Shown here: positions 8,469 to 15,795 of the stretch, in pieces | How positions within the stretch are numbered: position 1 is the first letter of the stretch | Layout of the letters: the number at the start of each line of letters is the position of its first letter | The notes under the pieces: generated by a model | Database searches by the model: none | Told to the model about the DNA's origin: nothing | Seen by the model: only the letters and a program-made list of their open reading frames with translations | Source: an uncultured Lachnospiraceae bacterium | GTDB taxonomy: Bacteria > Bacillota > Clostridia > Lachnospirales > Lachnospiraceae | Reading direction: 5' to 3' | Assembly: GCA_900553305.1 (NCBI GenBank) | Contig: USDI01000010.1 | Location: forward strand, 1-22,828 | DNA length: 22,828 nt | Position numbers and translations under genes: made by a program

Positions 8469-9596
8469 TTAGTAGTTTCCAAGTATCCGAAAGTTTAACG
8501 CTTCCTCTTTTAAGCCCCGCAGTGCATTCTGAACAGCGGCATCTTTCAGATTGCCGTTGCAGTCAATGAAAAAGCGGTACTCAAATCCCTTATCCTTAAT
8601 GGGGCGGCTTTCGATCCGGCTCATATTAAGGTTATTGTAAATAAAATGGGACAGAATGTGATACAGTGCACCACTTTCGTGCGGCAGTTCAAAGCAGACG
8701 CTGATCCGCTGTGCCTTTTCCAGGAAAATCTTCTTCCCACTGATGACAATAAAGCGGGTTGCATTGTCGTTGCACTGATGAATGCCGCGCTGCAAAATGG
8801 TAAGTCCGTAACGCTGCGCCGCATATTCACTTGCAATGGCTGCCTGTGTCTTATCGCTGTCTTCCGAAACCTTGCGTGCTGCAAAGGCATTGTTCTGCAT
8901 CTTAATCTGCTCCCATTCCGGATGGGTACTTAAAAACTGCTCCGTCTGCATCAGCGACTGCGGATGGGAATACACTTTCTGAATATCGGAAAGTTCTGCC
9001 CCCGGAACACCAAGCAGGCAGTGATTGATCGGAATGATCTGCTCTCCGACAATGACGTTTTCAAATTCTACTAAAAGATCATAGATCTCACTCACAATGC
9101 CCACCGTGGAATTTTCGATCGGCAATACGGCAAAATCCGCCTTCCTGTCTGCAACATACTCCATCGCTTCCCGGAAGGTATCAACATGATCGCAGTTGAT
9201 CTCCCTGCCAAAGAACTGTTCCATGGCAAGCTGCGAATAAGCCCCCTCTGCACCCTGGAAAATGACCTTCGTATGTTCATCCACAAGTTCCCTGCAGGTC
9301 TCAAAGGAAAACATATCATTCTTCTCATGTTCTAAAAGAATTCCATACTGCAGCTTGCGGCTTAAGGACATCAGCTGCATAAACAGTTCCTCCACGCCCT
9401 TCTTATTCTCTTCTTTTTCGGCAAGTCCGCAGACCTTCTGAATCTTCTCTGCTTCACGCTGCTTATCAAAAACGGGCTTATGATTCTCAATTTTATATTC
9501 GGCAATCTCCGTACAGATATTCATTCTCTGTTCATACAGCCCAACGAGCTGCCGGTCGATTTCATCAATCTCTTTGCGTAACTGTGCTAAATCCAT
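8469..9596 (-). CDS. pheA: Bifunctional chorismate mutase / prephenate dehydratase (P-protein)
   Basis: Converts chorismate to prephenate and then to phenylpyruvate, the committed steps to phenylalanine. The 375-residue protein has an AroQ chorismate mutase domain at about 1-85 (LRKEIDEIDRQLVGL, then the Lys- and Arg-bearing helix). Prephenate dehydratase follows at about 110-290, with FQGAEGAYSQ, PIENSTVG and the catalytic ATRF motif (Thr280-Arg281-Phe282). A C-terminal ACT domain (298-372) has the phenylalanine-binding motifs GALY (309-312) and ESRP (329-332), so feedback inhibition by phenylalanine is expected. It is first in the run pheA-DUF815-ppx-ppk1-acidic protein. The ribosome site is weak (only a purine-rich stretch before the ATG). 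The promoter at 9659-9687 is overlapped by a palindrome, a likely control point. Confidence 0.96.
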   Translation of the reverse strand: MDLAQLRKEIDEIDRQLVGLYEQRMNICTEIAEYKIENHKPVFDKQREAEKIQKVCGLAEKEENKKGVEELFMQLMSLSRKLQYGILLEHEKNDMFSFETCRELVDEHTKVIFQGAEGAYSQLAMEQFFGREINCDHVDTFREAMEYVADRKADFAVLPIENSTVGIVSEIYDLLVEFENVIVGEQIIPINHCLLGVPGAELSDIQKVYSHPQSLMQTEQFLSTHPEWEQIKMQNNAFAARKVSEDSDKTQAAIASEYAAQRYGLTILQRGIHQCNDNATRFIVISGKKIFLEKAQRISVCFELPHESGALYHILSHFIYNNLNMSRIESRPIKDKGFEYRFFIDCNGNLKDAAVQNALRGLKEEALNFRILGNY

Positions 9597-9655
9597 ATAC
9601 TTTTGTCTCTCTTCTCAATTTTCAATGTTTCACGCCGGGCCGTTACCCTATAAAA

Positions 9656-9674
9656 ATGATTGTATAACAATCAT
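9656..9674. promoter_or_regulatory. 19-base palindrome over the pheA -10, likely operator
   Basis: ATGATTGT-ATA-ACAATCAT is a perfect dyad with 8-base arms and a 3-base center. It covers the pheA -10 element (9659-9664), where a bound repressor would block polymerase. It lies about 55 bases from the divergent -10, so it could affect both genes. The regulator is unknown. Confidence 0.6.
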
Positions 9675-9687
9675 ATATTGATCGCAA
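9659..9687 (-). promoter_or_regulatory. Promoter for pheA and the genes after it
   Basis: On the minus strand TTGCGA (9682-9687), a 17-base spacer and TACAAT (9659-9664) form a good vegetative promoter. Transcription should begin near 9652, leaving a leader of about 55 bases before the pheA ATG. I see no T-box or attenuator in that short leader. Confidence 0.7.
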
Positions 9688-9705
9688 GGGATTCTCTGAT
9701 TTCCA

Positions 9706-9734
9706 TTGCGAAACCTAAGTAAAGTTTATATAAT
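9706..9734 (+). promoter_or_regulatory. Promoter for the DUF5050 gene
   Basis: TTGCGA (9706-9711), a 17-base spacer and a perfect TATAAT (9729-9734). It faces away from the pheA promoter, and both use the same -35 hexamer, the two being 18 bases apart. The gene's ribosome site AGGAGG lies at about 9762-9767, 8 bases before the ATG. Confidence 0.75.
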
Positions 9735-9773
9735 AAATCTGTAAAATTGATTCCTTATCACAGGAGGTAACTT

Positions 9774-10802
9774 ATGAAAAAAAACTGGAAAGTCATTCTC
9801 ATCTGCTTCTGTATTCTGTTACTGCTTGCCGTTTTCAGTGTTCTACGGGGATTTCAGGGCAGAATTCCCTCAAACGCCATCACCGTTACCGGAAATACCG
9901 GCGGCAATCTGAATAATCACGGACTTTTTGCAGAAGCTGACGGGCGGGTTTATTTCTCCAATGCCTATGACAACGGCTGTATGTATTCCATGAATCCGGA
10001 TGAAACGGATTTAAGGAAGCTCACCAGCAGTTCCGTAAATTCTATTAATGTCGGAGGCAATTACCTCTATTATTATCTGGACAATGCAGCCGGTGGCAAG
10101 GGACTCGGCTATGTCGTACATACCTATGGCGTTTACCGCAGCAAACTGGATGGAAGCAGCAGCAAATGCTTAGACCGTCAGGCCGCCGTTACCATGCAGC
10201 TTGTCGGCGATTATATTTACTATCAGCGGTACAACAACACCGATTTCACCAAATTTTATAAGATTAAAACCGACAAATCCGGTCAGGCGCTTGTTTCCGA
10301 TGAGATCATCAGTCCCAATGCCTGCCAGAACGGAATCATTTATTACAACGGAACGGATAAAGACCATAACCTGTATGCACTCGATACCAGGTCAGACAGC
10401 TCTTCCCTCCTGTTAGAGGGCAACATCTGTTATCCGGTCTACGCGTATGACTACATATATTATATGGACGCTTCCTCAAATTACCGCCTGTGCCGCTACT
10501 CCCTTTCTACCGGAGCAGTTGAGGTACTGACCGAGGACCGCGTGGATACCTATAATGTTGGAAGCGGCTATGTTTATTATCAGAAAAACGATGCGGATGC
10601 ACCCGCACTCATGCGTATGGAAGCAGATGGAAGCAACCCGGAAATTGTTGCCCTTGGCATCTATTCCGATATCAACCTGACTTCCCAATATGCCTACTTC
10701 CATGAGTTCAACTCCGATGTTCCCATGAAACGTACCCCGCACAGCTATATCGAGGTTTCCGATTTCGCCGCAGCCAAACAGGCTGCGTTGACTGCCGATT
10801 AA
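9774..10802 (+). CDS. Membrane-anchored DUF5050 protein, beta-propeller-like
   Basis: A 342-residue protein with an N-terminal signal anchor (KKNWK, then a hydrophobic helix at about 7-25) and a long region on the outer face of the membrane. That region is built of repeated short units of the type GGNYLYYY, VGDYIYYQ, YDYIYYMD and GSGYVYYQ, separated by units such as YRSKLDGSSS and MRMEADGSNP. This is the pattern of DUF5050 domains, which are thought to form beta-propeller-like folds. No catalytic motif is visible. Function is unknown; binding a wall polymer or acting as an envelope sensor are open possibilities. It has its own promoter and a strong ribosome site. Its stop codon overlaps the folBK stop codon tail to tail by 4 bases. 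Confidence 0.85.
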   Translation: MKKNWKVILICFCILLLLAVFSVLRGFQGRIPSNAITVTGNTGGNLNNHGLFAEADGRVYFSNAYDNGCMYSMNPDETDLRKLTSSSVNSINVGGNYLYYYLDNAAGGKGLGYVVHTYGVYRSKLDGSSSKCLDRQAAVTMQLVGDYIYYQRYNNTDFTKFYKIKTDKSGQALVSDEIISPNACQNGIIYYNGTDKDHNLYALDTRSDSSSLLLEGNICYPVYAYDYIYYMDASSNYRLCRYSLSTGAVEVLTEDRVDTYNVGSGYVYYQKNDADAPALMRMEADGSNPEIVALGIYSDINLTSQYAYFHEFNSDVPMKRTPHSYIEVSDFAAAKQAALTAD

Positions 10803-11614
10803 TCCGGAAGTTCCTTAAGCATCTCATAAACAGTCTTTTGTAATAATTGGTTAACATAGCACGGGCACAGTTCATTTAACGGTTCCAGTACAAACCGCCG
10901 GTTCTGCATATCGCGGTGTGGGATCAACAGCTTCGGATCATTGGAAATCACATCTTCATAGAAAAGGATATCCAGATCCAGAGTTCTTGGTCCCCAGTGA
11001 ACCTTCCGCTCCCGATGCGCCTCCTGCTCCAACTGCTGCAGAAAGGTAAGCAGCTCCATTGGCTGCAGCAATGTCTCGATCTCGATTGCCCCGTTTAAGA
11101 AATCATCCTGCTCTACCCCGCCATACGGCTTCGTCACAAGGAGCTTTGAGCAGCGTACCTTACGGATCAGTTCATTCTTCTTTAATTTTTCAACCGCATC
11201 TTCGATATATTTTCTTTTATCTCCCAGATTCGAACCGATTCCCAGATAGGCCTTTTTCCATCCACGCTCGATCTGTACCGATACATTTTCAAAAGGAATC
11301 GGAATTGGGGCATGAGGCTTATTCACATTAAGTGTCATCTTCCGGATCAGCGGATAGGCAAGCAGTACCTTCTGTACCACAACCTCTGCCGCGCGCTCAA
11401 TCAGATCGTAGCTGCGTTCCGTAAAGGTTTCCTTCATCAGCTCACAGACTTCGCCGTAATGCACGGTTTTCGTCAGATCATCGGTTATCCCTGCTTCGTG
11501 CAGGGAAAGATACAGCTCCGCATCCAGATAAAAGAACTGTCCCTCCTGCTTCTCTTCGGGAAAGACCCCGTGATGTGCATAAATTTCCAAATGATTGATG
11601 TTAATTTTATCCAT
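10799..11614 (-). CDS. folBK: Fused dihydroneopterin aldolase / HPPK (FolB-FolK)
   Basis: One 271-residue protein for two successive folate steps: dihydroneopterin to 6-hydroxymethyl-dihydropterin, then its pyrophosphorylation. The FolB part (1-117) has HHGVFPEEKQEG, a tyrosine in HYGEV (Tyr53) and the catalytic lysine in VNKPHAPIP (Lys99). The FolK part (about 120-271) begins AYLGIGSNLGDK and has WGPRTLDLDILFYED, whose Asp213 and Asp215 match the magnesium-binding pair of HPPK, then IPHRDMQNRRFVLEPL. Its start overlaps the folP end by 8 bases, so translation is probably coupled. Such fusions are common in Clostridia. No terminator is visible at its end, where it meets the DUF5050 gene. Confidence 0.95.
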   Translation of the reverse strand: MDKININHLEIYAHHGVFPEEKQEGQFFYLDAELYLSLHEAGITDDLTKTVHYGEVCELMKETFTERSYDLIERAAEVVVQKVLLAYPLIRKMTLNVNKPHAPIPIPFENVSVQIERGWKKAYLGIGSNLGDKRKYIEDAVEKLKKNELIRKVRCSKLLVTKPYGGVEQDDFLNGAIEIETLLQPMELLTFLQQLEQEAHRERKVHWGPRTLDLDILFYEDVISNDPKLLIPHRDMQNRRFVLEPLNELCPCYVNQLLQKTVYEMLKELPD

Positions 11615-12449
11615 AATTCTGAATGGCCTCCATCATGCGGATGAAACGCACGTTTTCTTTGACATCGTGTACACGCACCATACAACAGCCGTTCTTTACC
11701 GCAAAAGCCGTTGTGGCAAGCGTTCCTTCCACACGCTCGGTCACCGGAAGGTCAAGGGTAAGACCAACCACCGACTTACGGCTTGTTCCAAGCAATACGG
11801 GATACCCCATCTCCTGAAAGAACGGCAGATGGTTAATGACCCACAAATTCTGTTCATAGCTCTTTGCAAAACCAACCCCCGGATCTAAAATAATCTTCTC
11901 CCGGTCTATTCCGGCGTTCCCTGCAATCGTAAGGATCCGGTCAAAGTCCTCCCGGAACATCGCTTCCAGTTCCGGTGTTGCTTTGATCTCATCGCCCATC
12001 TTGTCTTTCCGGTTGTGCATGAGTACACAGGGCAGACCGCTTTGCGCGATCACCTTTGCCATCTCCTTATCATACTGCAGCCCCCAGATGTCATTAAACA
12101 GATCCATGCCTGCCTGTACACCGGCCCTGGCCACCTTCGACTTATAGGTATCCAGCGAAACCGGCACATCAAAATTCTTCTTGATTGCTTCGATCACCGG
12201 ACAGGTTCTTGCAATTTCCTCTTCATCGGTGATCTTCGTATATCCCGGCCGCGTGGATTCTCCGCCTACGTCAATCAGTTCTGCTCCTTCTTCGATCATC
12301 TGCTCCACGCGGTGCAGGGCATCGCCCAACTCCGGATAACTTCCCCCATCGGAAAAGGAATCCGGTGTTACATTTAAGATTCCCATGACATAAGTGTGTC
12401 CCTGCCGTTTGAATTGTTTCTTTCCTATAATAAGATCTGACTGCTGCAT
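11607..12449 (-). CDS. folP: Dihydropteroate synthase
   Basis: Joins p-aminobenzoate to 6-hydroxymethyl-dihydropterin pyrophosphate; this is the target of sulfonamides. The 280-residue protein shows both family signatures: GILNVTPDSFSDGG (23-36) and GAELIDVGGESTRPG (about 55-69), followed by VSLDTYKSKVA, LDPGVGFAKS and LLGTSRKSVVG, the last with the conserved substrate-binding Ser-Arg-Lys. I place the start at the ATG at 12449 because AAGGAG lies 9 bases upstream and family members begin shortly before the first strand. An upstream start at 12497 would add 16 residues without a clear ribosome site. It lies 75 bases after folC and overlaps folBK by 8 bases. Confidence 0.95.
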   Translation of the reverse strand: MQQSDLIIGKKQFKRQGHTYVMGILNVTPDSFSDGGSYPELGDALHRVEQMIEEGAELIDVGGESTRPGYTKITDEEEIARTCPVIEAIKKNFDVPVSLDTYKSKVARAGVQAGMDLFNDIWGLQYDKEMAKVIAQSGLPCVLMHNRKDKMGDEIKATPELEAMFREDFDRILTIAGNAGIDREKIILDPGVGFAKSYEQNLWVINHLPFFQEMGYPVLLGTSRKSVVGLTLDLPVTERVEGTLATTAFAVKNGCCMVRVHDVKENVRFIRMMEAIQNYG

Positions 12450-12524
12450 CCTTTTTCTCTCCTTATTTTCTTTGCTGACAGGATAACTGCCAAGCATCTG
12501 ATTTACCGGATCATTCCGGCATGA

Positions 12525-13862
12525 TCAGACATTGAACAGGCTTCCTTTCCTTTTTGCTTTCTGTGCTGCCATCTTCTCCACCTGCGGCAGCAGCTCTCCT
12601 AAGAACGAAAGCGAACCGAATGCCACAATGACATCCTCCGGTGATGCCATGAGATATGCAAGCTCTAAAGCCTCCTGAATTCCGTCTGTTGCCGTAACCC
12701 TTTCTTTATAACGGGAACAGATTTCCGCAAGCTCCAACGCTGAAAAGCCCCGCGCGCCCTTCGTGGAAATCGTCAGTACCTGATCGGCGAGCGGTACGGT
12801 TGCTTTGACAATCTCCTCCTGTTCCTTATCGCGTAAAATTCCCATAATGAAAATCATTCGTTTCTGTGGGAAATAATATTGAAGCGATTCTGCAAGTCTT
12901 GCCGCTCCGTCCCGGTTATGCGCCCCATCCGCAATAAAGACAGGCTTCTTTGCAACGATCTGGAATCGTCCGGGCCATGTGGCATTCTTCATGCCCTGCA
13001 GTACCGCCTTATCCGGAATGGTAATGGGGTGCCCCTGAAGGGTCTGCGTACGCAATGCCCGTACTGCTTCCAGTGCCAGTACCGCATTCTCGATCTGATA
13101 TCTTCCAAGAAGCGAAATCTGTACTTTTGAAAACTCCTTATAAGAAAAAGTCTGGCCGTTCAGACTGCTCTTCACCTGCCCTGCCTCCACAGGAGCAGCT
13201 TCGATCAGCGCCACACCCTCCTTTTGTGCCCGGAATCTTAAGATCTCCATAACCTCCGGCTGTTGCGTTGTTGTCACCGCAATGGATCCTTTCTTCATGA
13301 TTCCGGCTTTCACGACTGCAATCTCAGACAGACTGCTTCCTAAAATGCCCATATGATCAAGACTGATGGAGGTAAAGACTTCTACTAAGGTATTTGTCAC
13401 AATATTCGTGGCATCCATCTCACCGCCAAGTCCGGTTTCCAATACCACGATCTTACATTTCTGTTCCTTAAAATACCAGAACGCGAGTGCCGTTTCGATT
13501 TCAAATGCGGTCGGATGCGGCTGCCCTTCTGCTACGAGTTCTTCACACTTTTCCTTACAGAGCGTCATGCCCTGTGCAAGTGCTCTCTTCGAAATCATCC
13601 GGTCGTTGATCTGAATACGTTCCCTGTAGTCTGAAATCGTTGGGGAAACATATTTTCCGACCTTAAATCCTGCACATTTCAGAATTTCGGAAAGAAAGGA
13701 AAGTGTAGATCCCTTGCCGTTCGTTCCTGCAATGTGTACGAAGGAAAGCACCCTCTCCGGATGTCCGAGCTTTTCACAAAGGTTCCGTATATTGGTAAGT
13801 CCCGGAACACTTCCGTATTTTCTTAACTCTTCAATGTACATTAACATTTCTTTTTCGTTCAT
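12525..13862 (-). CDS. folC: Folylpolyglutamate synthase / dihydrofolate synthase
   Basis: Adds glutamate to dihydropteroate and then further glutamates to folates. The 445-residue protein is a Mur-ligase relative: the P-loop GTNGKGST is at 46-53, the omega-loop region YVSPTISDYRERI near 71-83, the metal/ATP segment LETGLGGEMDATNIV in the middle, and the C-terminal ligase domain contains FIADGAHNRDGAARLAES. It is the first gene of folC-folP-folBK. The start ATG at 13860-13862 follows a GGGAAG-like ribosome site. The genes for the first pterin step and for p-aminobenzoate are not in this window. A short dyad at 13893-13906 lies just upstream. Confidence 0.95.
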   Translation of the reverse strand: MNEKEMLMYIEELRKYGSVPGLTNIRNLCEKLGHPERVLSFVHIAGTNGKGSTLSFLSEILKCAGFKVGKYVSPTISDYRERIQINDRMISKRALAQGMTLCKEKCEELVAEGQPHPTAFEIETALAFWYFKEQKCKIVVLETGLGGEMDATNIVTNTLVEVFTSISLDHMGILGSSLSEIAVVKAGIMKKGSIAVTTTQQPEVMEILRFRAQKEGVALIEAAPVEAGQVKSSLNGQTFSYKEFSKVQISLLGRYQIENAVLALEAVRALRTQTLQGHPITIPDKAVLQGMKNATWPGRFQIVAKKPVFIADGAHNRDGAARLAESLQYYFPQKRMIFIMGILRDKEQEEIVKATVPLADQVLTISTKGARGFSALELAEICSRYKERVTATDGIQEALELAYLMASPEDVIVAFGSLSFLGELLPQVEKMAAQKAKRKGSLFNV

Positions 13863-13892
13863 GATTCTTCCCTCATCTAAGATTCATGTCAA

Positions 13893-13906
13893 ATTTACCC
13901 GTAAAT
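13893..13906. repeat. Short dyad between folC and the CmpB-like gene
   Basis: ATTTAC-CC-GTAAAT is a perfect 6+2+6 dyad in the 127-base divergent gap. Three copies of TTCCGG (13944, 13963 and 13971) follow. I found no convincing promoter for either gene here. The dyad may be an operator, but it is short enough to be chance. Confidence 0.3.
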
Positions 13907-13989
13907 GCAGGCCTTCCATGTTTCTCCCTCATAAACTTCCCGGTTCCGGATCACTGCATAGTTTCCGGATTTCCGGGCATACTGGGAAC

Positions 13990-14394
13990 ATGATGAAAAA
14001 ATTACTGACTGACTTTTGTAAATGTGGCCTCCTTGGCTGGGGCTTTGAAATTGTATTTACCGCGCTTTCCTCCCTGCGCCGGAGAGAATGGAAGCTTATG
14101 GGACAGTCCTCCCTGTGGATGTTTCCCATCTATGGAAGTGCCTGTATTTTAGGTCCGCTCTCCCGGCTGTTCCGGCGGATGTCCGCGGTGTGGCGCGGCA
14201 CGATTTATGCTGTCCTGATCTTCGTTGTGGAATTTTTCTCCGGCAAATTTCTTACGAAACATGAAATCTGCCCCTGGGACTATGTAAAGAGCAAATGGCA
14301 GATCGGCAGAGTCATCCGGTTAGACTTCTTTCCCTGTTGGTTCGCCGTAGGCTTAATCTATGAAAAGCTGCTAAATCGTTCTTCCCGTAAGTAA
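13990..14394 (+). CDS. Small membrane protein related to CmpB-type putative ABC transporter permeases
   Basis: A 134-residue protein beginning MMKKLLTDF. The segment GLLGWGFEIVFTALSS resembles the first helix of the PF06541 family (putative ABC transporter type IV, CmpB), and WMFPIYGSACILGPL matches its second. A third helix (IYAVLIFVVEFFSG) precedes the family-like CPWDYVKSKWQIGRVIRLDFFPCWFAVGLIYEKL, the last helix. The protein is shorter than most relatives, at about four helices. The reading frame continues upstream to 13714, but that part only mirrors folC and has no ribosome site, so I start at the first of two adjacent ATGs. The ribosome site there is weak (CTGGGAAC). Transport function is not established for this family and no ATPase partner is nearby. 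Confidence 0.7.
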   Translation: MMKKLLTDFCKCGLLGWGFEIVFTALSSLRRREWKLMGQSSLWMFPIYGSACILGPLSRLFRRMSAVWRGTIYAVLIFVVEFFSGKFLTKHEICPWDYVKSKWQIGRVIRLDFFPCWFAVGLIYEKLLNRSSRK

Positions 14395-14407
14395 TCCCGT
14401 TTATCCA

Positions 14408-14436
14408 AAAAGAGTCCGCTAAAAGCGAACTCTTTT
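14408..14436. terminator. Bidirectional terminator
   Basis: The arms AAAAGAGT (14408-14415) and ACTCTTTT (14429-14436), with an inner CGC/GCG and one mismatch around a 5-base loop, form a stem with A-runs on one side and T-runs on the other. It can stop the CmpB-like gene and the convergent PH-domain gene. Confidence 0.8.
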
Positions 14437-14462
14437 ATGCATTTACCTATAAAACCGGACGT

Positions 14463-14867
14463 CTATTGATCTGCATCTGCCCCATCCATATCATCCATTG
14501 CTTCTGCACCGATATTCAGGGTGTTCAGGGTACGTCTCTTCATCCGGGCATTCTCCGATGCCTCCAGAATGTAGTTTTTAATGGTCTTCGCATTCTTAAT
14601 ATGCTCCAGCATAAGCTTTGGGTGCGTGGTATCCCCGGTATAACAGATTACCGTCCCAAGTCCGGCAATTCTTTCAAAAAAGGTTGCTACCAGCTCCACA
14701 TCCTGTACCTTATACATATAACAGTCATTCTCCACCTTGCGGAAAAATCCGCTGTCAATGGTAATCACATTCTCAGCAATATGATACGTGGTAAAAGTAA
14801 ACGGAAGTCCTAAAAATACCCATCTTTTGCGTTCTGTGTATTGATCTTCGGTCATCATTTCTGCCAT
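14463..14867 (-). CDS. PH-domain (YdbS-like) cytoplasmic protein
   Basis: A 134-residue protein matching the bacterial PH domain class of YdbS/YdbT. After a short charged start (MTEDQYTERKRWVFLG) comes a strand-rich region, with TTYHIAENVITIDSGFF (a typical first-strand pattern), VQDVELVATFFERIAGLGTVICYTGD, and a helix near HIKNAKTIKNYILEASENAR that closes the domain. The acidic tail (DDMDGADAD) is unusual. Unlike many relatives it lacks membrane helices, so it is probably soluble or peripheral. The ligand is unknown. It is a single-gene unit with a promoter at 14920-14948 and the shared terminator at its end. Confidence 0.8.
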   Translation of the reverse strand: MAEMMTEDQYTERKRWVFLGLPFTFTTYHIAENVITIDSGFFRKVENDCYMYKVQDVELVATFFERIAGLGTVICYTGDTTHPKLMLEHIKNAKTIKNYILEASENARMKRRTLNTLNIGAEAMDDMDGADADQ

Positions 14868-14919
14868 ATTTCAATCCGCCTTTCTTTTCTTCTACGGTAA
14901 CTGTCCCTGTTCTTTTCAA

Positions 14920-14948
14920 ATGGTAGCATATCCCCCACAAGATTGCAA
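14920..14948 (-). promoter_or_regulatory. Likely promoter of the PH-domain gene
   Basis: On the minus strand TTGCAA (14943-14948), a 17-base spacer and TACCAT (14920-14925). The match is moderate. An alternative a little upstream (GTGACA, 18 bases, TATAAG) also exists, so the exact start is uncertain. Confidence 0.45.
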
Positions 14949-15027
14949 TTATTTCTCCTTATATCGTTCATAAAAAGTTACTGTCACTCGTACCTCGTTC
15001 CAGTATCTAAAAAACTATTTTTCCTCG

Positions 15028-15056
15028 TTGAAAGTCTTGTCCCTATATGCTATGAT
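15028..15056 (+). promoter_or_regulatory. Promoter of the nitroreductase gene
   Basis: TTGAAA (15028-15033), a 17-base spacer and TATGAT (15051-15056). This is a good match to a vegetative promoter, with transcription expected near 15063 and a leader of about 40 bases. Confidence 0.7.
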
Positions 15057-15101
15057 AAGAAAAATATATGAGTCGGTTTTATTGACGAAAGGAGTGTGAA
15101 T

Positions 15102-15644
15102 ATGACCGCTAAGGAATGTATTAAAGGACGTCGCAGTATCCGTAAGTTTAAGGATCAGAAGGTACCCGAAGAGCTTCTGTCTGAGATCGTTGAAACTGCT
15201 TCTTACTCTCCAAGCTGGAAACACAGCCAGATCACACGTTACGTTGCAGTAGACGGTGAGAAGAAAGAAAAAATTGCTGACAGTTGTGCAGAAATGTTCG
15301 CCAACAATGGTGTCATCATCAAAAATGCTCCCGTGCTGATGGTCGTAACTTATATTAAGGGCCGCAGTGGTTATGAAAGAGATGGTTCTTTCACAACCTC
15401 CAAAGGAGACCGCTGGCAGATGTTCGATACCGGTATTGCTTCCCAGAGCTTCTGTCTTGCCGCATATGAACAGGGACTTGGTTCCGTTATCCTTGGTATC
15501 TTTGATGATGCGAAGGTCGCTTCCATTTTAGATCTCCCTGAGAATCAGGAAGTCGCTGCTTTAATTGCTGTCGGATATCCAGATGAAGAACCCACCGCTC
15601 CCAAACGTAAGCCGGTGGAGGATTTATTATCATTTATCCATTAA
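15102..15644 (+). CDS. Nitroreductase-family flavoprotein
   Basis: FMN-dependent NAD(P)H oxidoreductase of the nitroreductase superfamily, 180 residues. The N-terminal CIKGRRSIRKFKDQKVPEEL carries the FMN phosphate-binding Arg pair. SYSPSWKHSQITRYVAV corresponds to the usual PSxxNxQPWRF segment, here with His in place of the normal Asn. FDTGIASQSFCLAAYEQGLGSVILG is the long central helix and FMN-contacting turn, and ALIAVGYPDEEPTAPKRKPVEDLL is the conserved end. The physiological substrate is unknown. The start is the ATG at 15102, 7 bases after AAAGGAG; a GTG at 15096 sits too close to that site. It is a single-gene unit with its own promoter and terminator. Confidence 0.9.
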   Translation: MTAKECIKGRRSIRKFKDQKVPEELLSEIVETASYSPSWKHSQITRYVAVDGEKKEKIADSCAEMFANNGVIIKNAPVLMVVTYIKGRSGYERDGSFTTSKGDRWQMFDTGIASQSFCLAAYEQGLGSVILGIFDDAKVASILDLPENQEVAALIAVGYPDEEPTAPKRKPVEDLLSFIH

Positions 15645-15653
15645 ACGTAAACT

Positions 15654-15681
15654 AAGGTCGAAGAGTTTTCTCTTCGACCTT
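15654..15681 (+). terminator. Terminator after the nitroreductase gene
   Basis: Perfect 12-base arms, AAGGTCGAAGAG (15654-15665) and CTCTTCGACCTT (15670-15681), around a TTTT loop, followed by further Ts. It separates this gene from the pyrB leader. Confidence 0.88.
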
Positions 15682-15747
15682 TTCATGAGTCAAAGAAAAA
15701 CAAGCGGCCGCACAAGCAGGCATTTGTTTTTTCTACATCAGTAACGA

Positions 15748-15795
15748 ACATGCGTCTGTCGCAAGACAGACAGAGAGTGCGAAGCACGGGCATGT
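15748..15795 (+). ncRNA. Candidate structured leader (three-way junction) before pyrB
   Basis: Three helices can be drawn in 48 bases: ACATGC (15748-15753) with GCATGT (15790-15795); inside it GTCTGTC (15754-15760) with GACAGAC (15765-15771) closed by a GCAA tetraloop; and GTGC (15777-15780) with GCAC (15784-15787) closed by GAA. AGAGA and GG join them. A downstream GTCTG (15798-15802) could instead pair with CAGAC (15767-15771), giving a mutually exclusive fold. It matches no riboswitch class that I can name. I could not locate a convincing promoter upstream, so it is unproven that it is transcribed. It may instead be a dispersed repeat. Confidence 0.4.

Noticed and set aside
13714..13989. 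N-terminal extension of the CmpB-like protein
   Set aside because: This part is antisense to folC, has no ribosome site and no family similarity; the membrane domain begins at the ATG pair near 13990.
15702..15712. GCGGCCGC palindrome near the pyrB leader
   Set aside because: An isolated 8-base GC palindrome without any associated element; not evidence of a cloning scar or an operator.
15696..15732. Second terminator or attenuator (AAAAACAA pairing with TTGTTTTT)
   Set aside because: Only A/T-rich pairs with mismatches toward the center; the strong terminator just upstream already serves the nitroreductase gene.
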